From positions 1,176,016-1,240,015 of the forward strand of contig NZ_JQEZ01000001.1 in assembly GCF_000743705.1 (NCBI RefSeq): a stretch of DNA of 64,000 bases. Reading direction: 5' to 3'. Positions 8,314 to 16,130 of the stretch are shown piece by piece (positions within the stretch are counted from its first letter, which is position 1; each line of letters opens with the position of its first letter). The stretch comes from Ruegeria halocynthiae. GTDB lineage: Bacteria > Pseudomonadota > Alphaproteobacteria > Rhodobacterales > Rhodobacteraceae. The notes under the pieces are model-generated. The model was not told the DNA's origin and did not search any database. It worked only from the letters and a program-made list of their open reading frames with translations. The position numbers were made by a program, and so were the translations under genes.

Positions 8314-9185
8314 CGGTCTTTACCTACCCAGAGTTCACCACTCGGAACCTTGGCTTTGTTTCCGCGGACGAACAAACCCGTTTACGCAACGCCTGTGTTT
8401 TCGTCTGCGGCACCGGAGGTATGGGGGGCAGTGCAATCATGTCACTGATCCGTGCAGGTGTAGGCCGGTTGATACTGGCTGATCTGGATGCGTTCGAAGT
8501 TTCCAACCTGAATCGTCAGCTGTTTGCGACGCTGAAGACTGTCGAACAGGACAAGGCTCAGGCAACCCGTGATCAGTGTCTGCAAATCAATCCCGAGGCT
8601 GAGATAGAAGTGCTTGGGGCGGATTGGCCCGACCAAGTGGAGCGTCTGGTTCAAAGCGCGGATGTGGTGGTCAATGGCACGGACGATCTTGGTGCCAGTT
8701 TACTGCTGTATCGCACGGCGCGGGCCAAGGGGCGCGCCGTGATTGATGCCTATGCGTCTCCTTTGCCGTCAGTTTACGTCACAGCGCCCGGCGATCCCAT
8801 GCCCGAGGAGCGTTTGGACTACACCACATGTGATACCAATTGGAACGAGCTAACCCCTGAGATGCGTGACGCAGCAGCAGCGGCCGAGGCCGAATACGTG
8901 CTGACCCATTCTTCATCCCGGCACCACGTAGATCTGGTTCTGGCAGGTGAGGTGATCGCCGGAACCCGCAGCCGTATGTCCTTTGCGCCAATGGTGATCA
9001 TGGCAGGAACGTTGATGGGTGGAGAGGCGCTTCAGGCCGTTCTGGGGCGGTCTCGCGGTGCGGATTATCGAGGTTGGTTCCTGAACCCACACACCGGCAG
9101 GGTCGAGCGGCCCTTGCCAAGTTTTCTTGCTGCACTGATGCGTCCGCTGGTTCGACGGCAGATGAACAAGTTGCTGACGCCATGA
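8310..9185 (+). CDS. E1-like (ThiF/MoeB/HesA superfamily) adenylating enzyme
   Basis: A 291-residue protein of the ThiF fold, which adenylates the C-terminus of ubiquitin-like or peptide substrates. Visible features are the Gly-rich nucleotide loop GTGGMGG (residues 34-40), ADLDAFEVSNLNRQ with Arg69, Lys82 and Asp125 (NGTDD). It has no CxxC zinc pairs; Cys174 (DYTTCDTNW) is the best candidate catalytic cysteine. It starts within the stop of the first GNAT-like gene and ends with ATGA overlapping the membrane protein gene. No ubiquitin-like partner is encoded next door, so the substrate may be a small molecule or an unlinked peptide. Fusions of an E1-like domain to a nitroreductase, as annotated for mycobacterial MoeY, make the pairing with the nitroreductase in this operon notable. 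Confidence 0.8.
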   Translation: MTVFTYPEFTTRNLGFVSADEQTRLRNACVFVCGTGGMGGSAIMSLIRAGVGRLILADLDAFEVSNLNRQLFATLKTVEQDKAQATRDQCLQINPEAEIEVLGADWPDQVERLVQSADVVVNGTDDLGASLLLYRTARAKGRAVIDAYASPLPSVYVTAPGDPMPEERLDYTTCDTNWNELTPEMRDAAAAAEAEYVLTHSSSRHHVDLVLAGEVIAGTRSRMSFAPMVIMAGTLMGGEALQAVLGRSRGADYRGWFLNPHTGRVERPLPSFLAALMRPLVRRQMNKLLTP

Positions 9186-10366
9186 CTGACACGGCAAACT
9201 TTCTGGCGGATTCCTGGGTTTCTCTTTGTGCCGCTTTGGGCGCGGCAACCGTGTTACTGCGTCTTCAGGACCTTGTGCAAAGGTCGGAAATTGCCAGACG
9301 GTTTCAATTTTGCTTGTGGATTCTGGTCGTCCTGATGTTGGCGCGGATTGGTCACTGGGGCCAATGGAGCTGGTTTTTCTCGGCGGCTACAAGTTTCTGC
9401 GCGGCTCTCATACCTTTGGCCGCACTTGTTCTATCCGAGGGGCTTTTGCGCCGCCATGCGCCTCCGATATTGAAACAACTCTGCGCTTGGGGGGCTGTGA
9501 TGCTCGGGCTGCTGGGTCTCTTCCAGTTCAGCAGTATAGAGTTTGCCCGGCTGGCCGGTCTGCTGCTGTTCCAACTGTTCGGATTGGGTGGTGTCGCTTT
9601 GTTCGTGTTGCGACGCGACAGAAACAGCCTGTCATCGGCGGAAAACAGAACCATCAATTGGATAAGCCTGTCCTTCCTGCTGATCCTGCCGTTTCTTGCG
9701 ACGGATTTCACGCGTGGAACAATGCTTGACCTGCCGGTCAGACTGGGTGGTGTGGCAGTTTTAGGGCTGTGCTGGTTGTCAATTGCGATGAATCGTTCCG
9801 GATTGCGAGCGTGGGATACTCTGCGTGGTTTTGGCATCGTCATTGTCATGACCACACTGCTTTCGATAATCGTCTCGGGGATTGTGCCGATGGATATCCG
9901 GTCGGGCGTGCAGGTGATGGCAATCATTTTGTCCGCGCTTATGCTGCTGGCCATTTGGCAAGCAGCGATTGCCTTACGAATTGAGGATCGCCAGTTGATT
10001 GCTCTTCGCGAGATTGCCGATGCCGATGGGCAGGGCCCACAAGCCAGCCTGGCGTTGCTGCGTCGGGCTGCCGGGTCTCCGGACGCGATACTGGTGGAAG
10101 AGGCAGACTTGGCGGACATGAACCTGAATGATCTGCGTGCCAACTTCACGACAACACCTGTGCAACAGTTAGGGGCAACGGATGACGAACAGGTCAATTG
10201 GCTGTTCTCGCGTTTTGATGCGACCCATGCGGTGTTCTTGTCCGGCACCCCGTTGCGCGTGGTCATGCTCAACAGTCCGGACATCGTCGACCAGGATAGC
10301 ACCGGTGTCGCCTTGCGCGCGGTACAACGGATGGCGTGGGTTTTGATGAATGAGGGGCAAGCATGA
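9182..10366 (+). CDS. Polytopic inner-membrane protein with cytosolic tail
   Basis: A 394-residue protein starting at ATG 9182, which overlaps the E1-like stop. About eight hydrophobic helices fill residues 10-280 (for example CLWILVVLMLARI, LIPLAALVLSEGLL, FGIVIVMTTLLSIIVSGIV and VMAIILSALMLLAIW). They are followed by a soluble tail of about 110 residues (LRIEDRQLIALREIADADG onward). I recognise no family. Its place between E1-like and acyltransferase-like genes suggests it anchors or transports the product of the pathway; that is inference. Confidence 0.65.
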   Translation: MTDTANFLADSWVSLCAALGAATVLLRLQDLVQRSEIARRFQFCLWILVVLMLARIGHWGQWSWFFSAATSFCAALIPLAALVLSEGLLRRHAPPILKQLCAWGAVMLGLLGLFQFSSIEFARLAGLLLFQLFGLGGVALFVLRRDRNSLSSAENRTINWISLSFLLILPFLATDFTRGTMLDLPVRLGGVAVLGLCWLSIAMNRSGLRAWDTLRGFGIVIVMTTLLSIIVSGIVPMDIRSGVQVMAIILSALMLLAIWQAAIALRIEDRQLIALREIADADGQGPQASLALLRRAAGSPDAILVEEADLADMNLNDLRANFTTTPVQQLGATDDEQVNWLFSRFDATHAVFLSGTPLRVVMLNSPDIVDQDSTGVALRAVQRMAWVLMNEGQA

Positions 10367-11469
10367 TAGAGTTGCTGGAACGGGATTTCGCAAGTTTCTT
10401 TGCCGCCCCGTTTCACGCGTATGGGGCGGACACTCCATATGTTTCGCCGATGAAAGCGGACTTGAAACGGTTTTTGTCGGTCGGAAACCCGCTGTTTTCC
10501 GACACATCGGATTTCACATTTTTCTCGGTGAAACGGGCCGGAAAGTCTGTGGGTCGGATCACGGCCCATCTTCATCGGGGTTCCAATGACCTGCACGGCG
10601 AGGCGCGAGGATGCTTTGGCTACTTTGATTGCGCAAATGACCCTGAGGCCGCCACAGCGTTGCTGCAAGCGGCGGAAAACTGGGCCCGCGCCAAAGGCAT
10701 GACTCGGCTGGTCGGTAATTTCAACCTGACTGCGATGCAACAAGCTGGGATTATGACAAGTGGCTTCGATCAGCCACCGTTTACCGACCAGATTTGGGGG
10801 CCTCCGTATCTTCCGGGCCTGCTTGAGGCGAACGGGTATCGACCGTACTTTCCCATGACCACTTTCGAGCGTCGCCTGGATACCAATCCGACCCCGGAAG
10901 TCTTGCCCGACGCGCAACGCGCGCAGTTGCTGGATCAAGGGTTCTCTTTCGCACCCGTCACCCGCGCGACCATTTCCGAGCGGCTTGAGGATGCGCGTGC
11001 CATCTTGAACCGGAGTTTCAAAGACAATCCGATGTTTGTTCCAGTCACCGCGGAAGAGTTCCACTTTCAGGCCAAAGACATGAAATGGATCATGGACCCG
11101 CGGATTTCAAAAGTGGTGCATTATCGCGACGCGCCAGCGGGTGCGGTGATTGCCATTCCCGATCTCAACCCGTTGCTCCGCCGGATTGGATCGCGAATGC
11201 GTCTGTCTCTGCCGTATCACTATCTCAGGTACAAAGCCCATCGTGACCGCGCAGTGGTCATTTTTCAGGGTGTGATGCCAGAGTTTCAGGGTCGTTCAGT
11301 CAACCCATTGATGTTGAGCGAGATGACTCGGGACATGATTGCCGCAGGATACAAAACGGTGGGTGGCACGTGGATTGCTGATGAAAATGCGGCCAGCCTG
11401 CGCCAAACCGAAAAAACCAGTGCTGTGCCGCTGCACAGACTGCACCTGTTTTCGAAGGAGTTTTTGTAA
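10363..11469 (+). CDS. GNAT-type N-acyltransferase-like protein
   Basis: A 368-residue protein resembling the YghO/BtrH-like GNAT group: N-terminal YVSPMKADLKRFLSVGNPLF, central NFNLTAMQQAGIMTSGFDQPP, then a C-terminal GNAT motif A (GVMPEFQGRSVNPLMLSEM) and the closing WIADENAASLRQTEK followed by LHRLHLF. This pattern is common in proteins annotated as N-acetyltransferases near lipid or natural-product genes. The ATG overlaps the stop of the membrane protein gene (ATGA), and its TAA overlaps the nitroreductase start (TAATG). Acceptor and acyl donor are unknown. Confidence 0.7.
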   Translation: MIELLERDFASFFAAPFHAYGADTPYVSPMKADLKRFLSVGNPLFSDTSDFTFFSVKRAGKSVGRITAHLHRGSNDLHGEARGCFGYFDCANDPEAATALLQAAENWARAKGMTRLVGNFNLTAMQQAGIMTSGFDQPPFTDQIWGPPYLPGLLEANGYRPYFPMTTFERRLDTNPTPEVLPDAQRAQLLDQGFSFAPVTRATISERLEDARAILNRSFKDNPMFVPVTAEEFHFQAKDMKWIMDPRISKVVHYRDAPAGAVIAIPDLNPLLRRIGSRMRLSLPYHYLRYKAHRDRAVVIFQGVMPEFQGRSVNPLMLSEMTRDMIAAGYKTVGGTWIADENAASLRQTEKTSAVPLHRLHLFSKEFL

Positions 11470-12443
11470 TGGACCGCATGGAATTTGAAGCAATCGTTGC
11501 GCAGGCGATGCTTGCCCCTTCTGCACATAACACGCAGCCAGCGCGATGGAGGCTGAACGGGGAGTGTATCGAGGTCCACGCCGATCTGTCACGGTGCCTG
11601 CCTGTTGGTGATCCGCATGATCGTGATCTGGAAGTGTCATGTGGTGCGGCGGTCGAGGGCACCGTATTGGCCCTGGCTGCGCGCGGGGCCGGTGCTGAAG
11701 TGACCCTATCAGACGCACCGGATGAGGTCGGGTTGCGCACGATTGCTCGCATTTATCCAAAGGCGAGCGCTGATGCAGAGGACGCCGAACTGGCCGCGGA
11801 GGTCTCGAAACGCCTCACGCATCGGATAGGCTTTGCGCCTGCGCTGAAAGGTGCCTTTGAAGACTGGGACGCCACTCACATGACATTGGTCGAGGACACG
11901 ACCCAGATCGACTGGCTCGCCAAGCAAATCGACATCGCGTCGGCCCGCGTCATGCGATCCAGGGCCTTTCGTTCGGAACTGCTGCATTGGATGCGTTTGC
12001 GCGAGGGCGATCCGAACTATCACACCGATGGTTTGAACCGAGAGGTGCTTGCCATGGATGCAACAACCGCAAGGGTCGCACCGACCGTTCTGGGTGGAAG
12101 GCTTTATGATCTGTTGTCGGTGCTGGGCCTCGGTCCGCACCTGTCGGGTGAGGCTGCGCGCAGCCGCGGTGCGGGCGCAATTGCGCTGTTTCACTGGCCT
12201 GCGAATGGGTCGATGGTCGAGGCAGGCCGGGTATTCTATCGATCCTGGTTGCAAGCCTCTGCACGTGGGTTGGTGGGGTGGCCCGCCGCGGCACTGGCAG
12301 ATGACCCTTGCACACGTGCTGCTGTATCGGATCGCTTTACCGTACCGACCGACAGGGTCTTGTTTAACGCGTTGAGACTGGGGGCCGCCAACGGTGCCAC
12401 CCCCAGTCGAGCGCGCTTGTCTATGCGCGATGTTATCGTTTAG
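11469..12443 (+). CDS. Acg-type FMN-dependent nitroreductase-like protein
   Basis: A 324-residue member of the nitroreductase fold closest to the Acg family: APSAHNTQPARW (residues 17-28) is the FMN-phosphate segment, and LSRCLPVGDPHDRDLEVSCGAAVE is the next conserved block; a second half with ATTARVAPTVLGGRLYDLL completes the duplicated fold. Acg proteins in mycobacteria bind FMN, possibly to sequester it. It ends the five-gene operon, and its stop lies across the convergent YiaAB stop (12440-12443). The closely coupled E1-like gene suggests redox chemistry on an adenylated substrate (inference). Confidence 0.75.
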   Translation: MDRMEFEAIVAQAMLAPSAHNTQPARWRLNGECIEVHADLSRCLPVGDPHDRDLEVSCGAAVEGTVLALAARGAGAEVTLSDAPDEVGLRTIARIYPKASADAEDAELAAEVSKRLTHRIGFAPALKGAFEDWDATHMTLVEDTTQIDWLAKQIDIASARVMRSRAFRSELLHWMRLREGDPNYHTDGLNREVLAMDATTARVAPTVLGGRLYDLLSVLGLGPHLSGEAARSRGAGAIALFHWPANGSMVEAGRVFYRSWLQASARGLVGWPAAALADDPCTRAAVSDRFTVPTDRVLFNALRLGAANGATPSRARLSMRDVIV

Positions 12444-12730
12444 GCAGCGATGTTCTCGCCTACCTCTTTCAGTAGTTTTTCGGTTTTTGCGTCTTCGATC
12501 CGGTTGTGCAGACGCTGAGATTCTTCACGGTCGCGCAGAGTCTTTGTGATTGAAACGGTGGTGTGCACCAGCATCAGCGCGGACATGGAATAAAACCCTT
12601 TTGCTGCAAAGCTGGCTTCCAGAAAGTAGATGCCGCCGGCCATCATTGCTGCTGCGACAATGAACGAAACAATAGTGAACATATTCCAGGCGTTGGACTG
12701 CGGTAGGTTCAGGTTTTCTTCGGTATTCAT
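12440..12730 (-). CDS. YiaA/YiaB-type inner-membrane protein
   Basis: A 96-residue protein with two transmembrane helices (residues about 15-40 and 45-65: NMFTIVSFIVAAAMMAGGIYFL and GFYSMSALMLVHTTVSITKTLRD), followed by an amphipathic charged tail. YiaAB-type two-helix proteins have the same layout. It lies 47 bp downstream of the PspA gene on the same strand, so the two probably form an envelope-stress operon under the TetR operators. Confidence 0.75.
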   Translation of the reverse strand: MNTEENLNLPQSNAWNMFTIVSFIVAAAMMAGGIYFLEASFAAKGFYSMSALMLVHTTVSITKTLRDREESQRLHNRIEDAKTEKLLKEVGENIAA

Positions 12731-12777
12731 GGATCAATTCCTTTCAATTTCTCTGTCAGTTCAATTCGGTTAGATCG

Positions 12778-13479
12778 TCAGCTTGATTTCGACTTGCTGG
12801 ATTTCTGGGCCTTTTTCTTCAGGCGATCGAGAACGTCATCGGCGTTTGACCGCAATGGTTTACCGCACCCTGCTTCGGCCAACTTGTCGCGAATGTTTTC
12901 GGCTGAACCAGTCGCTTCCAACTCGGTCATGGCACGGGCTGTTGCATCCATCTCGCTTTGACGCTCTTGCAATCGCTGCAAAGTGTCTTCAGCCTCGCGC
13001 AAGGTGGATAATCCGCTGTCCGGCGCGACTTGCTGAAGGCGCTGAGTTTTGTCTGTGGCCGTGGCGAGGCGCTGACCGCGTTGCAATTGCCGCAACCGGG
13101 TTTCGGCCTCGCGTAGGACAGTGCGTAGCCGAGCGATCTCGGTCTCAAACCGGGCCTGTGCCTGAGTTGATACATCACGCTCTGCTTCGAGATGGACGAT
13201 TGTCTCAGCTGCGTCCCGTGCCAGATCCTCGCGGTTTTGTTGCAGGGCAGCCATCGAACGAGTTTCAAGGTCCGCGATTTGTTGGGTCAATCTCTTGTGC
13301 TGTTTGATCTCCTGTTCGTTCTGCGCCATTGCGACGGCGACGGCCTTGCGCGACACTTGAATGGCGTGGGCGCAGTCCCGGATTTGCTGACGCAGAATGG
13401 GCAGAGCGTGGCGATCCGTAACGACGGTTGCCGCCTCAAAGGCCCGGCCTCTTATCAAAGTGGCAAACTGTTTGAACAT
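12778..13479 (-). CDS. PspA/IM30 family protein
   Basis: A 233-residue, almost wholly helical protein starting at ATG 13479 (GAGGAG upstream). It opens with MFKQFATLIRGRAFEAA, similar to the amphipathic helix of PspA, and continues with long coiled coils rich in Gln, Glu and Arg (residues 25-175). PspA proteins polymerise on stressed membranes. The C-terminus ends in a Lys/Ser-rich tail (KKKAQKSSKSKSS). It is divergent from a tetR gene with three palindromic sites between, rather than being controlled by a PspF-type sigma54 activator. Confidence 0.78.
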   Translation of the reverse strand: MFKQFATLIRGRAFEAATVVTDRHALPILRQQIRDCAHAIQVSRKAVAVAMAQNEQEIKQHKRLTQQIADLETRSMAALQQNREDLARDAAETIVHLEAERDVSTQAQARFETEIARLRTVLREAETRLRQLQRGQRLATATDKTQRLQQVAPDSGLSTLREAEDTLQRLQERQSEMDATARAMTELEATGSAENIRDKLAEAGCGKPLRSNADDVLDRLKKKAQKSSKSKSS

Positions 13480-13495
13480 CTTTAGCTCCTCGTTT

Positions 13496-13568
13496 ATGAA
13501 CGTTGTTCATGAGGTAACTATGCGGTGATTCTGAACGTCGTTCAACACTAAAAATGAACGATGTTCAT
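13496..13568. promoter_or_regulatory. Three TetR-type operators between pspA and tetR
   Basis: Three copies of a near-palindrome of form TGAACGNNGTTCA: ATGAACGTTGTTCAT (13496-13510), TGAACGTCGTTCA (13532-13544) and ATGAACGATGTTCAT (13554-13568). Site 1 is 16 bp upstream of the pspA ATG; site 3 ends 24 bp before the tetR GTG. The arrangement predicts that the TetR protein represses both directions. Confidence 0.75.
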
Positions 13569-13592
13569 AAAGTTTAAATACGCGAGGATTAA

Positions 13593-14180
13593 GTGTCAGA
13601 AAGTAAAAGAGAAATCTTGAAGAAAAAGATCTTAGATGCCGCAGAAAAGTGCATTGAAACGCAAGGGCTGACTGCATTGCGCGCCCGTGATGTCACAAAA
13701 GATGCCGGATGTGCACTGGGCAGTCTTTATAATGCATTTGAGGATATGGACCTTCTGATCCTGTCGGTGAACTCGCGAACACTAGCGCGTTTGCACGCGT
13801 CATTGAAAGACGCCTCCGCGTCACAAGAAGCGCCCAAGGAAACGCTTCTTACACTTGCATTGGCTTACCTGGAATTCGGTACCGAGAACCCGAACCTGTG
13901 GGCTGCATTATTCGATCACAGGATGCAACCAGGTGTACCCGTACCGCGATGGCACCTTGAGGAACACGCGGTACTCATCGCCGAGATTATCGGCCCGTTG
14001 TCGCAATTGAGCCCCAACTTAGATGAAGACACATTGGCCTCGCGTGCGCGAACGGTATTTTCTGCTGTGCATGGCATCGTCAAGCTTTCGCTGGAAGGTC
14101 GGTTTGTCGCGTTGGACCCGAATACAGTCCGAGCTGAATTGTCCGAGTTTGTTTCTCAATACCTGAGGGAGGCCGACTGA
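13593..14180 (+). CDS. TetR family transcriptional regulator
   Basis: A 195-residue regulator starting at GTG 13593 with GAGG upstream. The N-terminal helix-turn-helix (LDAAEKCIETQGLTALRARDVTKDAGCALGSLYNAFED) is typical of TetR; the C-terminal domain resembles the WHG type found in regulators of lipid and envelope genes (LWAALFDHRM, TVFSAVHGIVKLSL). It probably represses itself and the divergent pspA-yiaAB pair through the three palindromes. The ligand is unknown. An older mobile fragment begins 23 bp after its stop. Confidence 0.85.
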   Translation: MSESKREILKKKILDAAEKCIETQGLTALRARDVTKDAGCALGSLYNAFEDMDLLILSVNSRTLARLHASLKDASASQEAPKETLLTLALAYLEFGTENPNLWAALFDHRMQPGVPVPRWHLEEHAVLIAEIIGPLSQLSPNLDEDTLASRARTVFSAVHGIVKLSLEGRFVALDPNTVRAELSEFVSQYLREAD

Positions 14181-14203
14181 CCGGTGTATCGAGAGACCCG
14201 GAC

Positions 14204-14572
14204 GTGGACGGATTGGCTGCAATACTGATTGACTATGCTGAGACCTTGGAAAGATCGGAGCGCGTGTTTTCCGGCGATCTGTCGCTTTTGGATGCGGCGG
14301 CACGCCTGAGAGTTAGCGTCGGGTCGATCCGGCGGTTGCGGGATGGTGGATATCTAAAGCAGATTAAAGTGCGAAACCCGGACACGCAGCATTACCGTTG
14401 CTACATCACTGAAGAGAGCATTCAGGTATTTGTGGAGGCGTAGGTGACGCTGGGCCAAATGGCAGAGCAGTTTGAGATCGCCGCGATCCATCTGGCTCCG
14501 GCGCTGGACCGAAGAGAATTCGAGACAATCCCCTGTGAAGCTGGGTTTGTTCTGAATAGCCGCTTTCCTTGA
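14204..14572 (+). pseudogene. TniQ-like HTH fragment with nonsense codon
   Basis: The first 79 codons (GTG 14204) encode a helix-turn-helix unit (LSLLDAAARLRVSVGSIRRLRDGGYL...VRNPDTQHYRCYI). After a TAG at 14441-14443 the same frame resumes at once with VTLGQMAEQFEIAAIHLAPALDR and ends at 14572. The order HTH, then 'F...LGxMAxxxGxxxxxLxxALD', resembles the C-terminal half of TniQ-type transposition proteins (tentative). I read it as a 5'-truncated gene split by a nonsense mutation, fused at about 14552 to the broken parB. Confidence 0.4.
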
Positions 14573-14930
14573 GCCGCCGAATGTCTCTCAGCAAATCAAG
14601 GGAATGGTGCTGCCGACGTGCGACATTTTCCACGAGGCTCATCACCAGACAGTCTTCACTGCTGGCATTGATAACAATGGAAGGAATTTCCGACTGACCG
14701 AGGGCCTTGAAGGCTTCCAGTCGCCCTTGGCCGCACACCAACTCGTAGCTTGGTTCACCACCGCTCTCAGGTTCTCGTACCGCGACCATGATTGGTCTTT
14801 TCAGTCCAAGCTCGGCGATGTTGGCAGTGATTTCCTCAAATACCTTTTGATTACGGATCCTCGGATTCACCACCGTGATTGCGTCGACCGGAACCAGCAC
14901 CGTCTGTTCGGGAGCGGTATTGCTCATCAC
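14553..14930 (-). pseudogene. ParB/RepB-type protein, C-terminus lost
   Basis: Starts at GTG 14930 (or ATG 14927), overlapping the recombinase stop. The first 125 residues are a ParB-nuclease-like domain: VPVDAITVVNPRIRNQKVFEEI, KRPIMVAVREPE, YELVCGQGRLEAF and LVMSLVENVARRQHH. The frame continues into unrelated sequence right after LKESGYS (about 14553), where the normal helix-turn-helix and dimer domains should begin. ParB-like genes next to a recombinase are a known accessory module of alphaproteobacterial islands; here it is broken. Confidence 0.75.
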
Positions 14931-15874
14931 GCAACCTCCAGAAGTGGTGCGCGCGCCGTCATATCGAAAAAATGCGTGAGGTCGTCGAAGCGGTATGCAT
15001 CAAGGGACAGGCCATTGTTTTCCGACAGGCGTAGCTTGGATTTGGTCATGTCGAACGTCGGCAGCAAATAGTAGTCGAGCGGTAGCTCATTCATTCGTCC
15101 CATCCGGACGACAATGGTCATGTCGGGCAGGTGGCCGGTATCGAGACGAATGTTCCAGCGAAACGCGCCAGCGCCAGTTTGCATGCAACGAGCAATAACG
15201 ATGGAAACGGTGAACTCTTCGTTGACAGTAAGGGTATCTGTTTGCGGATTATGGTCGACCTGTCCGCCGACGGCCTCAACGCCGGAAATGGTGTTCCGGA
15301 TGATATCGCTGTGTATGCCGCGCAGCCGCCTATTGATCTCGATGTAGCGATAATCTCTGTCTGGTTTGAAACCCACAAGACTATATGCGCGCAGCAAGCT
15401 GCCAAACCGGCTTTGATATGCCCCGCTCGAAGGTAGGGTAGCGGCTTCGTTGATAACAATCCCAGAAAGGAATCCGTTCTCTTCCAAGGTTTCTTTCAGA
15501 CCTTCGAGCATCTCCTCATCTGACATGCGCTGCGCTCGTGATCCAATGATCGCACCTGCCGCAGCGAAGAGATCGGTGCTGACGATCGCCTCGAAGACAC
15601 CTGTCGCGCGCACCCAATTGCTCGGATCGTTTCGCACGTGGCGCTTCTTCAGTTTGAACGAATTGCGATTCCAGATGTTGTTGCCGATGTACTTCTCGTT
15701 GGTCAGGATTTGACGCACAACCGCAGGCGACCAACTGCGATCCAGGTCGGTTTTGATCCTGCGTGCATTGAGCTCGGCAGCAATCTCTGCCTCGGACTGG
15801 CCATCATGAACGAAGCTCTCGAAAATCTGGTTCACAATGGCGATTTCATGATCTGGTCCCGGGACCAGTGTCAC
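14927..15874 (-). pseudogene. Large serine recombinase lacking its catalytic domain
   Basis: The 315 codons encode the recombinase domain of large serine recombinases: QIFESFVHDGQSEAEIAAELNARRIKTD, SWSPAVVRQILTNEKYIGNN, and a long C-terminal region ending at 14927. The N-terminal resolvase domain with the active serine is missing. Upstream in the same frame only about 20 more codons (LRLCLLSRGEHKSIQTDR) can be read before a stop. It cannot catalyse strand exchange. It is coupled to the ParB remnant by a GTGA overlap. Confidence 0.75.
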
Positions 15875-16130
15875 ACGGTCTGTTTGGATGCTCTTGTGTT
15901 CACCGCGCGATAGTAGGCATAGCCGCAGCGTTGATGATGGGCTCCTATTCGTTCTGGGTCAGAATTGGGTGACGCGAATTGTTCATTTCTTGAGGTTTTT
16001 CAGTCAATTGAGTCAAGTGCTCGTGACGTTTCAAAGTGCTTGCGCGATTGGCCGAGGTTTTGTTTAACGGGCCGGACCAAAGCATCGGGTGCAATTGCTG
16101 AAAGGCGGCTCTGGGTCGGCAGTGCGCATT
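15875..16130. other. Spacer right of the recombinase remnant
   Basis: Apart from the short extension of the recombinase frame (to about 15935), I see no gene. This is probably the right boundary of the degraded island, before a backbone-like operon begins. Confidence 0.4.

Noticed and set aside
9352..11064. 570-codon minus-strand frame across the membrane and GNAT genes
   Set aside because: Translation is Arg/Ser/Pro-rich with no motifs; the plus-strand genes in the same span have domains and overlapping start-stop junctions.
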